Below, piece by piece: positions 24,410-33,499 of a DNA stretch of 46,530 nt (position 1 is its first letter; each line of letters opens with the position of its first letter). The notes under the pieces are model-generated. The model had not been told where the DNA came from, did no database searches, and saw only the letters and a program-made list of their open reading frames with translations. The stretch lies in the NCBI GenBank assembly GCA_015978205.1, contig JADWMM010000005.1:1-46530 (forward strand). The letters run 5' to 3'. Made by a program: the position numbers and the translations under genes. The stretch is from Alkaliphilus sp. NP8. Its GTDB lineage: Bacteria > Bacillota > Clostridia > Peptostreptococcales > Natronincolaceae.

Positions 24410-26680
24410 ATGAAAGTAGTTAATAAAGGCATTAATAAGCTAGATTCTATGAGTTTAGTTACAGGTAAGCCAGTATATACAGATGATATTGCTCCTAAAA
24501 ACTGCTTAACTGTAAAGATTCTTAGAAGTCCACATGCATATGCAAAGATATTAAATATAAAAACAGAAACAGCAATTAAAGTTTCAGGAATAGAATGTAT
24601 TTTAACTTATAAAGACGTTCCTCAAACTAGGTTTACAAATGCAGGACAATCGTATCCAGAGCCAAGTCCTTATGATAGATTAATACTTGATGAATATGTA
24701 AGGTATGTAGGAGATCCTGTAGCTATTGTTGCTGGAATTGATGAAAAATCAGTACAAAAAGCATTAAAAATGATTAAAGTAGAATATGAAGTCCTTAAGC
24801 CAATATTAGATATGGAAGAAGCTATAGATAATAATACAGTAATTCATACGGAAGATGATTATACGGTAAATTTTGATATCGGTAACGATGTAAAAAGAAA
24901 TATATGTTGTTCTGGTGGATTTGAAAGTGGTAATGTAGACGAAGAATTTGAAAAATGTGATGTTATTGTAGATGAAGTTTACCATACAAAAGCTAATAAT
25001 CAGGCGATGATGGAAACATTTAGAACATACACACATTTTGACTACAACGGAAGGTTAAATGTTATAAGCTCTACTCAAATTCCTTTTCATGTAAGAAGAA
25101 TAGTTGCTACAGCATTAGATATACCAAAGTCACAAGTTAGAGTTATTAAACCTAGAATAGGAGGAGGCTTTGGTGCAAAACAGACGGCAGTAAGTGAAGT
25201 TTTTCCTGCTATTGTAACTATGAAAACGGGAAAACCTGCTAAAATAATATTTGATAGATATGAAACATTTTCAGCTGGTACAAGTAGACATGAAATGAAA
25301 ATGAAAGTTAAAATAGGTGCAGATAAAGAAGGAAATATTAAGGCTATATCTATGTATACCCTTTCCAATACAGGAGCCTACGGCGAGCATGGACCTACAA
25401 CAGTTGGTTTATCTGGTCATAAAACTATGCCTTTATATAATAAAGCTAATGCATTTAAGTTTAATTTTGATGTTGTTTATACTAATACTATGGCAGCAGG
25501 TGCATTTCGTGGCTATGGAGCAACTCAAGGTATATTTGCTCTTGAATCTGCTATTAATGAATTAGCAGCAAAGCTAGATATGGATCCTATTGTTTTAAAG
25601 CAAAAGAACTTGCTTGAAGAAGGGGAAGTGCTAACTGCATATCATGATGAACATCTTCAAAGCTGTACTCTTAATAACTGTATAAACAGAGGTAAAGAAC
25701 TTATTAAATGGGATGAAAAATACCCATATAGGCGCATTAGCGATAGTAAAGTTAGATCTGTTGGTATGGCAATAGCTATGCAAGGTTCAGGTATAGCTGG
25801 TATTGATATTGCATCAGTTCAAATAAAGTTAAATGATGATGGATTCTATACATTGCTTATTGGTGCTACAGATATGGGAACAGGATGTGATACAATACTT
25901 GCCCAAATGGCAGCAGAGTGTTTAGAATGTGATATGGATAAAATAGTTGTAAATGGTGTAGATACAGACCAATCACCTTATGATACAGGATCTTATGCTT
26001 CAAGTACAACATATGTAACAGGTATGGCTGTTGTTAAGGCATGTGAAAAACTAAAAGAACAAATGCTTGAAGAAGCTTCAAAAATAATGAAAGTTGAAAA
26101 AGATACTTTGGAATTTGATGGAAAAATAATATATAATAAAGATAATAGTATTACAATAGATAGACTAGCACAAGAGCTAGTTGTAGGAGATGGAAACTGC
26201 TTAATGGCAAGTGGATCTCACTCAAGTCCATATTCACCGCCACCATTTATGGCAGGGTTTGTTGAAATTGAATTAGATATAGAAACTGGAAATATAGATA
26301 TTATAGATTACATCGGAGTAGTAGATTGTGGTACTCCTATTAATCCAAAGCTTGCTAAGATACAAGTAGAAGGTGGTATTGCACAAGGTATAGGTATGGC
26401 AATGTATGAAGATATTACTTATAATACATCAGGTAAGATGAAAAACAACTCATTTATGCAATATAAAATACCTTCAAGACTTGATGTAGGAAATATAATA
26501 GTAGAATTTGAAACCAGCTATGAGCCTACAGGTCCATTTGGCGCAAAATCTATAGGAGAGCTTGTTATTAACACTCCATCACCAACAATTGCTAATGCAG
26601 TATTTAATGCGACAGGTGTAAATATAAGAAACTTACCTATTACTTCAGAGAAAATTTTAATGGAAATGATGAAAAAATAG
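24410..26680 (+). CDS. xdhA: Xanthine dehydrogenase-type molybdenum-binding subunit
   Basis: 756 residues, normal for the separate large subunit. Molybdopterin-site blocks are RIGGGFGAKQ (around 246), GAFRGYGATQ (around 364) and the catalytic Glu in GPFGAKSIGE (E717). The enzyme hydroxylates a purine (xanthine or hypoxanthine) or another N-heterocycle. The gene is followed at 38 bp by yqeB, a marker of molybdenum hydroxylases that carry a labile selenium atom, so this enzyme is probably selenium-dependent. That does not involve an in-frame selenocysteine codon. Confidence 0.93.
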   Translation: MKVVNKGINKLDSMSLVTGKPVYTDDIAPKNCLTVKILRSPHAYAKILNIKTETAIKVSGIECILTYKDVPQTRFTNAGQSYPEPSPYDRLILDEYVRYVGDPVAIVAGIDEKSVQKALKMIKVEYEVLKPILDMEEAIDNNTVIHTEDDYTVNFDIGNDVKRNICCSGGFESGNVDEEFEKCDVIVDEVYHTKANNQAMMETFRTYTHFDYNGRLNVISSTQIPFHVRRIVATALDIPKSQVRVIKPRIGGGFGAKQTAVSEVFPAIVTMKTGKPAKIIFDRYETFSAGTSRHEMKMKVKIGADKEGNIKAISMYTLSNTGAYGEHGPTTVGLSGHKTMPLYNKANAFKFNFDVVYTNTMAAGAFRGYGATQGIFALESAINELAAKLDMDPIVLKQKNLLEEGEVLTAYHDEHLQSCTLNNCINRGKELIKWDEKYPYRRISDSKVRSVGMAIAMQGSGIAGIDIASVQIKLNDDGFYTLLIGATDMGTGCDTILAQMAAECLECDMDKIVVNGVDTDQSPYDTGSYASSTTYVTGMAVVKACEKLKEQMLEEASKIMKVEKDTLEFDGKIIYNKDNSITIDRLAQELVVGDGNCLMASGSHSSPYSPPPFMAGFVEIELDIETGNIDIIDYIGVVDCGTPINPKLAKIQVEGGIAQGIGMAMYEDITYNTSGKMKNNSFMQYKIPSRLDVGNIIVEFETSYEPTGPFGAKSIGELVINTPSPTIANAVFNATGVNIRNLPITSEKILMEMMKK

Positions 26681-26718
26681 TGATTTATCGAATTTATTAC
26701 AATGAGGTGTAGTAGAAT

Positions 26719-27552
26719 ATGATTCTAAATGAGATTGTTATAGTACGAGGTGGAGGAGATTTAGCTACTGGCACTATTCATAAGCTGCATAGGTGTGGGT
26801 TTAAAGTATTAGTTTTAGAAGTACCGAAACCTATGTCTATAAGAAGAAAAGTTTCGTTTAGTGAAGCTATGTATGATAAACAAACGGAAATAGATGGTGT
26901 TACAGCAATTCATGTAAATTGTTTGGATGAAGTAAAAGAAGTATGGAGTAGTAAAAATGTACCAATCATTATTGATCCGAAAGGAGAATGCATAAAGCAG
27001 TTAAAGCCTGAAATAGTAGTTGATGCTACTATGGCTAAAAAAAATTTAGGAACAGCTAAAGATATGGCAGGTATAACAATAGCTTTGGGACCAGGCTTTA
27101 TAGCTGGAAAAGATGTAGATGTGGTAATTGAAACATCTAGAGGGCATGATTTAGGAAGATTGATATTTGAAGGAGAGACAAAGAAAAATACTGGTACTCC
27201 AGGCTTAATTGGTGGCTATTCAAAAGAAAGAGTTATTCATTCACCTTGTGATGGAATCATAGAAAATATTAAAGATATAGGAGCAATTGTCGAAAAAGAT
27301 GAAATTATAGCATATGTAGGAGCTGCATCTATAAAGACAGAAATTTCTGGTGTATTAAGAGGAATTATTAGAAGTGGTAGTAATGTAACAGAAGGCTTGA
27401 AAATAGCAGATATAGATCCTAGAATTTTTGAAAAAGATAACTTCCATACAATTTCGGATAAATCAAGAAATATTGCAGGTGGAGTCTTAGAGGCAATACT
27501 TTATATGAAAGAATTAAATATTCATCACGTTTCAAAGATAACATACGAATAA
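26719..27552 (+). CDS. yqeB: Selenium-dependent molybdenum hydroxylase accessory protein YqeB
   Basis: 277 residues of the EF2563/YqeB family: an N-terminal Rossmann-like opening IVIVRGGGDLATGTIHKLHR, a central TMAKKNLGT / ALGPGF region and a C-terminal half with a SPCDGIIENI barrel-like segment. Comparative work has linked this family to the genes of selenium-dependent molybdenum hydroxylases and to selD. It presumably helps insert or keep the labile selenium ligand. It closes the purine operon, followed by a 13-bp-stem terminator. Confidence 0.92.
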   Translation: MILNEIVIVRGGGDLATGTIHKLHRCGFKVLVLEVPKPMSIRRKVSFSEAMYDKQTEIDGVTAIHVNCLDEVKEVWSSKNVPIIIDPKGECIKQLKPEIVVDATMAKKNLGTAKDMAGITIALGPGFIAGKDVDVVIETSRGHDLGRLIFEGETKKNTGTPGLIGGYSKERVIHSPCDGIIENIKDIGAIVEKDEIIAYVGAASIKTEISGVLRGIIRSGSNVTEGLKIADIDPRIFEKDNFHTISDKSRNIAGGVLEAILYMKELNIHHVSKITYE

Positions 27553-27559
27553 AATTAAT

Positions 27560-27601
27560 AAAGGTATGTAGAGTTTACTAAATTCTACATACCTTTATTT
27601 T
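27560..27601. terminator. Bidirectional terminator, yqeB / HxlR
   Basis: AAAGGTATGTAGA (27560-27572) pairs perfectly with TCTACATACCTTT (27584-27596), followed by ATTTTAA. It lies between converging genes. Confidence 0.85.
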
Positions 27602-27639
27602 AACTTTTAAAATAATTAAGAGTTAATTTTAGAATAATG

Positions 27640-28062
27640 CTATTTAGTAGTAATATCATCTTTAACAATTACTTTATCACAGCTAGAACAATAATATTGC
27701 AATTTTACTTTGTGGCCGCATTCTTTATGAATAAGCTGTTTGTGGCATTTTTGTAGATGTTTTTCTCCCCAAATAATAATACTATTAAAAACATCTCCTA
27801 AATCTATTCCACTTTCTGTGAGTACATATTTATAACGAGGAGGATGGTTTTGGTATAATTCAGTAGTAATTAATTCATCTTGTTCTAAACTTTTTAAACG
27901 GTTAGACAATAAATTACTAGGGATACCTTCTAAGTGGTCTTTTATTTCTTTATATGTGTCACGCCCAACCATTAATTGACGTAAAATAAGCAGAGTCCAC
28001 TTATCGCCGATAATATTTAAAGTTTGAGCAATGTTACAAGGTAAATCGTATTGATTTTTCAT
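27640..28062 (-). CDS. HxlR-family winged-helix regulator with Cys-rich tail
   Basis: 140 residues. HxlR core: IGDKWTLLILRQLMVG, then GIPSNLLSNRLKSLEQDELI and the wing NHPPRYKYVLTESG. A lone Cys at position 9 (LPCNIAQ) matches the redox-sensing Cys of YodB/HypR-type members. The tail has a zinc-ribbon-like set (HKECGH, then YYCSSC), making it longer than the usual 110. It is encoded just downstream of the CcdA-thioredoxin fusion (58 bp), whose promoter bears a large dyad. A thiol-state sensor for that gene is a reasonable inference. Confidence 0.9.
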   Translation of the reverse strand: MKNQYDLPCNIAQTLNIIGDKWTLLILRQLMVGRDTYKEIKDHLEGIPSNLLSNRLKSLEQDELITTELYQNHPPRYKYVLTESGIDLGDVFNSIIIWGEKHLQKCHKQLIHKECGHKVKLQYYCSSCDKVIVKDDITTK

Positions 28063-28120
28063 AGGAATATCTCCATTTCAATATTAGATTATAATTTTAA
28101 TAATTTAAATAGTCTAGTTT

Positions 28121-29440
28121 TTATTCTGTAAAATCAATTGTTTGTTGTATAATATTTTTCATCATATCTTTTGTAAGCATTCCCGGAACATATCCAAATA
28201 TATTTCCTTCTTTATCAATCATAAAGGTAGTAGGAAAAGCAGAAATATGATACTTGCTAAAAACTTCACCTGTTTTGTCAAATACAGTAGGGAAAGTATA
28301 ATCATTTTCATTTAAATAGTTTATAATTTTATCTTTTTCTACATCTTGATTACGAGGATATTCTTCACTTTTAGGATTTGCAACTCCAAGTATTACAATG
28401 TCATCACTGTTTTCATTATACTCTTTATAAAGTTCTTCAATGTGAGGCATTTCTTTTTTACAAGGTGGACACCAAGTTGCCCAAAAGTTTAAGAAAACTA
28501 CTTTTCCTTTATAATCAGAAAGAGTATGTTCATTCCCGTATTGATCAGTTAACGTAAAATCCATAGCTGGTGTTACATCTGTTTTTTCTTCAGTTTCTTC
28601 CTCGGAAAGCTCACTGTCAATGTTGTCAGATGATTGTTCAGTATTTTCATCTTTTGATATTTGTGAATCATCTTGGTTTTTGATATTTTCAATATATGAT
28701 AGTGGGTCAAAAGAACTTAGATAACTTGAAATATTATTCATCCATCCTGTAAAGGTCATAGCACCTATGATTATAAGTAATATACCACCTGCTTTAACAG
28801 TGTATTTAAGTAATCTTTGATGTTTCTTCAAAAAGTTTAATACTTGTGTTGTAAATAATCCAAGTAATAGAAACGGGATTATGAATCCTATTGCATAAAG
28901 TACTACAAGCATATTACCTGTTAATGAGCTTTTAGCACTTGACGCTAAAATTAATACAGATGAAAGTGCTGGTCCCACACATGGTGTCCATGCAAAGCTA
29001 AACGTAAATCCCATGAAAAATGCTGCTAATGGATTTACACTTTTTTTACTTAAGTCTAGATGGAATTTTTTTTCTCTTTGCAAGAGTTTAAAGTCTAGTA
29101 TTCCAACTTGAAATAAACCAAGAATAATAATCACAATTCCACCTATTCGTGTAAATATAGATTTATTACCTTGGAAGAAGTTGCCTAAAGCTGAAAAAGA
29201 CATTCCTAAAATAAAAAATGCAAATGAAATTCCGAATACGAAAAATACTGTATGCAAGAAAACCTTTTTTCGTTCATATATAATTTCACCTTTATTATTT
29301 ATCTGCTTTCCATTTCCAGCAAGATAACTCATATATACTGGAATAAGGGGAATAACACAGGGTGAAAAAAAGGATAAAATTCCTTCTATAAAAACTATAA
29401 AAAAACCTATATTATTTGTAGATGCAATTCCTTCAAACAT
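28121..29440 (-). CDS. CcdA-thioredoxin (TlpA-like) fusion protein
   Basis: 439 residues. Residues about 10-240 are a CcdA/DsbD-type membrane domain with SFFSPCVIPLIPVYMSYLAG and TPCVGPALSSVL, holding the two electron-relay cysteines. An acidic linker (about 245-285, rich in S/E/D) follows. Residues 290-439 are an exported thioredoxin-like domain with WCPPC (C324, C327) and the cis-Pro loop AFPTTF. The protein carries reducing power from cytoplasmic thioredoxin to the outside and spends it through its own thioredoxin head, for example on methionine sulfoxide reductases or peroxides. GGAGGT ribosome site. Confidence 0.92.
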   Translation of the reverse strand: MFEGIASTNNIGFFIVFIEGILSFFSPCVIPLIPVYMSYLAGNGKQINNKGEIIYERKKVFLHTVFFVFGISFAFFILGMSFSALGNFFQGNKSIFTRIGGIVIIILGLFQVGILDFKLLQREKKFHLDLSKKSVNPLAAFFMGFTFSFAWTPCVGPALSSVLILASSAKSSLTGNMLVVLYAIGFIIPFLLLGLFTTQVLNFLKKHQRLLKYTVKAGGILLIIIGAMTFTGWMNNISSYLSSFDPLSYIENIKNQDDSQISKDENTEQSSDNIDSELSEEETEEKTDVTPAMDFTLTDQYGNEHTLSDYKGKVVFLNFWATWCPPCKKEMPHIEELYKEYNENSDDIVILGVANPKSEEYPRNQDVEKDKIINYLNENDYTFPTVFDKTGEVFSKYHISAFPTTFMIDKEGNIFGYVPGMLTKDMMKNIIQQTIDFTE

Positions 29441-29466
29441 ATATTACCTCCTAACGTGTTTTTTTT

Positions 29467-29501
29467 ATATTACCATAGTAACTTTATAAAGTAAAGTTAC
29501 T
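29467..29501 (-). promoter_or_regulatory. Promoter and operator of the CcdA-thioredoxin gene
   Basis: The dyad AGTAACTTTA-taaag-TAAAGTTACT (29477-29501) has perfect 10-bp arms. It covers the -35/-10 interval of a plausible minus-strand promoter (TTTACT 29495-29490, 17 bp, TAATAT 29472-29467). GTAAC/GTTAC dyads of this form are typical of HxlR operators, and the only intact HxlR gene of the window is next door. Confidence 0.65.
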
Positions 29502-29589
29502 TTATTTTTTTAAGCTTATTATACTAATATAAATATTAGTAATTATATGTATTAATTAAAAATTTAAAACTTAGTATAAATTTAATTTT

Positions 29590-29760
29590 GAATATATTGT
29601 TCAGAGGTTTTATAATAGAAGTAGTACTTAGAAATAAATTGTGCTCCACGCCAAGGCTCACTAGTAAGTCTACCTACTCTAGCAAAGTCAGCAATAATAT
29701 AAGCAAATAGCCATAAGGGTTTGCAAGGAGAAAAAGAATTGTCCTTTGTTAATTATTCTA
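29590..29760 (-). other. Unidentified decayed frame
   Basis: A minus-strand open stretch reads CKPLWLFAYIIADFARVGRL then TSEPWRGAQFISK and ends at a TAA near 29586. It has no start codon or ribosome site. The composition looks protein-like, but I cannot place the family. It may be a relic of the mobile DNA that fills the next 4 kb. Confidence 0.3.
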
Positions 29761-29850
29761 TAACTATATTTTAGGCTTAGGATATCTCAATTAAGAAGAA
29801 AAAATAAATATGCTTAGACCATTAAGTAATACTTGTTTTTTTATCTAATA

Positions 29851-29973
29851 TTATTTAATATATTTTCTAATAGTTTTTCTATCTATTCCGATTTGCCTAT
29901 GAATCTCCCATTGTGATTTGCCTTCCCTAAAATGAGATAGAATTATTTCTTGTTTTTGCATTAAATTAATCAT
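29851..29973 (-). pseudogene. IS21 istA transposase, N-terminal scrap
   Basis: The frame from ATG 29973 reads MINLMQKQEIILSHFREGKS and continues with WEIHRQIGIDRKTIRKYIK before a TAA. This is the N-terminal helix-turn-helix of IstA, the IS21-family transposase (normally about 400-500 residues). Only 40 residues remain. The matching istB relic lies 2 kb away on the other strand. Confidence 0.8.
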
Positions 29974-30624
29974 TGCACATCACATGAGGACTGTTTTAGG
30001 GGCGGATAAGATTGTTGTAATTCTGTACAATTAAAGGAAAAGAAAGGAGTTTTCTCATTGATGCTAAAAACACAGTATCAAAGTAATTGACATAATTTAT
30101 AAGGTCTATAATATTGGCTGCTGATTTTTAGAACTCATGTTGTACTAAAAAATGGCGTCCATTACTAATTTTAAAGTTATTAGATAAAATAACTTAAATA
30201 AGAGAATGATTTAAAGGATATGTTTCTACCTACCAATAGTTACAAATGTACTATGGATATGTTCCCACATACATAAAGTTCAAAAAGTGCAGGTTAGACA
30301 TCAATTCCATTTTATTGTTCCATGTGGAGTGCTGTGTATTGATGTCAAGGGTTGAAAAATAGAAGGATTACAAATATCTATAAATAAAGGGTTTCTAGGC
30401 ATTGGGCTTTTTTTACGGTTACTTTACCGGAGGAGACAATATAAGGAGACATTTATTTTTATTGTTTGTGGTAACATATCAATTGCTTTAAAAATAATAA
30501 GGTTGGGTTAACAGGTTAGATAACACGCATTTTTTTGTGTGGGGGGAGGAGGGATGTGATAAAGTATATAGTATTATTGATGCTAAGTTAAATAGGCTAT
30601 AAGTTTATAAAGGAGAATAAATAG
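29974..30624. other. Non-coding, degenerate region
   Basis: About 650 bp with no credible gene. A 9-bp inverted repeat (GACATCAAT 30297-30305 with ATTGATGTC 30338-30346) and AAGTTATT...AATAACTT near 30173-30195 are the only clear structures. Short open frames (for example 30253-30355) match nothing that I know. Confidence 0.55.
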
Positions 30625-31275
30625 ATGATTAATATTATTAAAGTAAAAGGCATTTCAAATAGTTATCCAGAAGAAATTGAAGGGACAAATGAATGGTATT
30701 GTTCTATAGAAGGAGCAGTTGAAACATGTGATTTATATGAAGCGGAGGAAATATTTAATATGACTGGATGTTTTAAAGGGACTATTCACCATCTAATTCA
30801 TTATCCAGATGCCAAAGTGCATTCACCGTTTCAAATTCAAGAAAATGTATATGTTGGAAAACCAATATGGAATAATGGAGTGTTTAATTTTTTGGCTGTT
30901 GATTTTCAGGAAAAGCTAATTAGAATTACAAAATACATTCCGGAAAATAAAAAAATAGAAATAATTACTGAGTTATCTTTATTAGAAGTTGAAGATTGCT
31001 ATAATTTAATGCTTGAAATAAAGCCACTTACCATTGGAAGAAGCGGAAATGATGGTTACTATGAAATTATTTGGCCTGAAAAAAAGAAGATTGCAATTGG
31101 AAAAACAGAGACGGTATTATTTCGTGATGAGGATAAATTATATTTATCGGAATGGTATGAGGATCCAGAATATCATGAAAACGTAATAGTTAGAGATATC
31201 AAGACAGGAGAAATAATAGAAAAAAGTGAAGGATATTTACTTAGATTACCTAATAACGTGTATTGGAAAATTTAA
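30625..31275 (+). CDS. Hypothetical protein, orphan in mobile debris
   Basis: 216 residues, intact frame with AAAGGAGAA 8 nt before the ATG and normal codon use. It is acidic, rich in aromatic residues and beta-prone (EWYCSIEGAVETCDLYEAEE, NVYVGKPIWNNGVFNFLAVD). There is no signal peptide and no membrane segment. A late IGRSGNDGYYEIIWPEKKK block may mark a second beta sheet. I do not recognise a family. Its intactness amid relics suggests that it is cargo or a survivor. Confidence 0.75.
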   Translation: MINIIKVKGISNSYPEEIEGTNEWYCSIEGAVETCDLYEAEEIFNMTGCFKGTIHHLIHYPDAKVHSPFQIQENVYVGKPIWNNGVFNFLAVDFQEKLIRITKYIPENKKIEIITELSLLEVEDCYNLMLEIKPLTIGRSGNDGYYEIIWPEKKKIAIGKTETVLFRDEDKLYLSEWYEDPEYHENVIVRDIKTGEIIEKSEGYLLRLPNNVYWKI

Positions 31276-31377
31276 ATAGAGCAATTGGCAATATTCGGAA
31301 TGAATCAACCTAAATATAACGATGTTGATATAACTAGTAAAGACATAGAATCATTACTGAAAAAGATAACGGTATAG
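31276..31377 (+). pseudogene. Unidentified 33-codon gene tail
   Basis: Directly after the previous stop the same frame continues as IEQLAIFGMNQPKYNDVDIT then SKDIESLLKKITV and stops at TAG 31375. It looks like a real protein segment, perhaps an end left by an element inserted before the serine recombinase. No start codon is present. Confidence 0.35.
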
Positions 31378-31394
31378 TTATTTGGAGGTGTAGT

Positions 31395-31528
31395 GTGCCA
31401 GAAAACAAAAAAGTACATTTCATATCACCTAAGCCCCAAAATAGAGAAAAAAAGTAGGTATATACTGCCGAGTCAGTAGTAATAGTTTTGAGTAATTAAA
31501 AAGTCTTACTGCTAAGTATCTGCTCTTA
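31395..31528 (+). pseudogene. Serine recombinase, N-terminal scrap with frameshift and nonsense
   Basis: From a GTG at 31395 (GGAGG upstream) the frame reads VPENKKVHFISPKPQNREKK and then hits TAG. One base out of frame the sequence goes on as KKVGIYCRVSSNSFE-stop-LKSLTA, the catalytic start of resolvase/invertase-type recombinases (YCRVSS with the nucleophilic Ser; EQLKSLTA expected). The shift lies in the A7 run at 31447-31453, and CAA has become TAA at 31493. The remaining several hundred residues are gone. Confidence 0.65.
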
Positions 31529-31534
31529 CTATAC

Positions 31535-31868
31535 TAACTGCCGCCATGCCTCAATGGTTACTTGTTGATGTGTATATGGAAACAGTGGAAGAAACCAAAA
31601 ACTAAAATTAAAAATCTAATATCACTAGGAGTACCTAAACATAAAGCATATGAATGGGGAAACACAAGAAAAGGCTACTGGCGTATAGTCAACAGTCCAA
31701 TCCTTTCTAGAAGTCTTACTAACAAATATTTCGAATCAATTTCTTATCATAGCCTATCGGCTAGATACCAGAAAATGCAATTAACTTAATGAACCGCGGT
31801 ATACCGAACGGTACGTGCGGTGGTGTGAGAGGACGGAAAATAAAATAATTATTTTCCTCCTACTCGAT
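31535..31868 (+). mobile_element. Group II intron 3' remnant (maturase C-terminus plus domains V-VI)
   Basis: The frame ending at 31789 reads CIWKQWKKPKTKIKNLISLG, then HKAYEWGNTRKGYWRIVNSP and ILSRSL, the C-terminal maturase end of group II intron reverse transcriptases. Immediately after it comes GAACCGCGGTATACCGAACG...TGCGGTGGTGTGAGAGGACGG (domain V and linker). A domain VI hairpin with GGAAAATAA/TTATTTTCC follows, ending CCTACTCGAT at 31868. The 5' half, including domains I-III and the RT active site, is missing. The element cannot splice. Confidence 0.9.
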
Positions 31869-31899
31869 TGTCTATAATGTTATTTTAAGTGATAATTTA

Positions 31900-31921
31900 A
31901 GTAAGAAAGATCGTTCTTACT
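31900..31921. repeat. 8-bp hairpin at the intron/istB junction
   Basis: AGTAAGAA-agatcg-TTCTTACT, perfect arms. It lies just downstream of the intron 3' end; stem-loops there are common group II intron targets, but no such target role is proved. Confidence 0.4.
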
Positions 31922-31939
31922 AAATGATGTACTAATATC

Positions 31940-32319
31940 AGAAATTAGGTTTTGTATTCCTATCTTTGTAATCACATGATTAATAAGTGAATTAAAAGAA
32001 TCTAAAAATAATAAAAAGTTACGTATATTTGAAAAAAGATTTAAAAAATACGATTTAATAGTTGTAGATTAACTAGGATATATTTCATTTAGCAAAGAAC
32101 GAAGTGAACTATTATTTACATTTTTTCCTTGAGGCAGAAAGAAAATTTACAATAGTAACTATAAATTTATCTTTTGATAGATGGAATGAAGTATTTAATG
32201 ATACACTATTAACAGCTGCGCTGATAGACAGATTAACCCATAAATCTTATGTATTAAATATGAACGGAAGTTCTTATAGAATAAAAGAAACAAAAGACTG
32301 GCCGGAAAAAGCCAATTGA
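31940..32319 (+). pseudogene. IS21 istB helper ATPase, broken
   Basis: Pieces of IstB are readable: ELKESKNNKKLRIFEKRFKK, YDLIVVD-stop-LGYISF, SKERSELLF, then after a frameshift NLSFDRWNEVFNDTLLTAAL and IDRLTHKSYVLNMNGSSYR ending ETKDWPEKAN. The Walker B region VVDELGY has GAA changed to TAA (near 32070), and a frameshift falls near 32125-32140. The P-loop end is missing. A dead element. Confidence 0.88.
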
Positions 32320-32443
32320 TTTTTTATATTGTTATTTTACAATGTTTATATATAACCTTACAAATAAATATTTATATTCAAACTAAATTGATGAGCTGGT
32401 ATAAACAAAATACTATATGCTTTTGACACTTTACATATTCCCT

Positions 32444-33239
32444 CTACTCCAAAATAAAGTTTACTGATATATGATCATAATTTTTATGTAATTCTTTTTC
32501 TAAACTGTTTTTTATTTGTCTATATTCAGACAAACATACATTATCACTATTATAAAACAACATAACATTAAGATGAATATTTGCCCCAACTTTTCTTATT
32601 TGGCAATCTTTAAGTTCTATATTCGTCGAAATATGTTTGTTTACAACTTCCTTTATGGATTTGTTGATTTTTTCATCTACAACAACACTGTTTACAAGTT
32701 CAAGAAATGCTGTTTTAATAATTATTAATGGATGTTTAATTGCTGAAAGCCCTAAAAATATTGTAAGAAAAGAATCCCCGGTATAAAGTAAAAAATCTAA
32801 AGAGCTACCTTCTTGTTAAAGTAGGCATAAGTATACGAAAGAGAAAAACAAGTAACAACCATTGCAATCACATATATAATAATCGGACCCATAGTAAATG
32901 TTTCGCCTACACCTCGGGTAAAATATATGATTATTTTTTACACAGAAGAAACAGCAGCAAAAACAATAACTATTACAGTCAATGCTTCTTTAAATATTGC
33001 GTACATCGGTTCAAGAGAAAATATTTACCTTGAGGAAATCTTTTGCTTGTTCTCTGTGTTATTTTAACAATGTTAATTGTAGCAAAGCAAGTAAGAACTG
33101 CTATAAAACTGAAATTTCCATCCAGCAAAGTAGCTTGCATACCTGATAAATAATAAGCTGTCCAACCAGCAATCGCCATAAATAAGTTTGTAAACATGCC
33201 TACGGTCAATGGCCTTTGTTCAATTTTCTTAATAGGCAT
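32444..33239 (-). pseudogene. Cation diffusion facilitator (CDF) transporter, broken
   Basis: The minus strand still reads most of a CDF protein: MPIKKIEQRPLTVGMFTNLF, GMQATLLDGNFSFIAV and RFPQGKYF from the N-terminus; then in a second frame LEPMYAIFKEALTVIVIVFA, GETFTMGPIIIYVIAMV; then in a third YTGDSFLTIFLGLSAIKHP and the C-terminal DCQIRKVGANIHLNVM. Breaks are a frameshift near 33015-33030, a TAA at 32940-32938 and a frameshift near 32801-32812. Such proteins export divalent metals (Zn, Fe, Mn, Co). The start has AGGATAAAGGAT upstream. Relatively recent decay. Confidence 0.87.
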
Positions 33240-33480
33240 TTTTATTATAATCCTTTATCCTTTCAATTTTTTATGTAAATATGTATTAATTCTAGATTCA
33301 TTTTTAAAAAATATCCAAATACATTTCATATTACGCATATACTTCAAAGTATTCATGAATGTATTTTCTAATATCAATATTAGTTATATTAAGGTTGATT
33401 TATTTACATTTGGCATTTTGAATACTATATTAGTATTAGCATAGTTTAGAAATCTTAGAGTGAGAGGTCGGTTTCAGCTT
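33240..33480. other. Gene-free AT-rich stretch
   Basis: Between the dead CDF gene and the IS3 orfA scrap; no gene, RNA or repeat recognised. Confidence 0.5.
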
Positions 33481-33499
33481 TCAAGTTATGTAAGTACTT

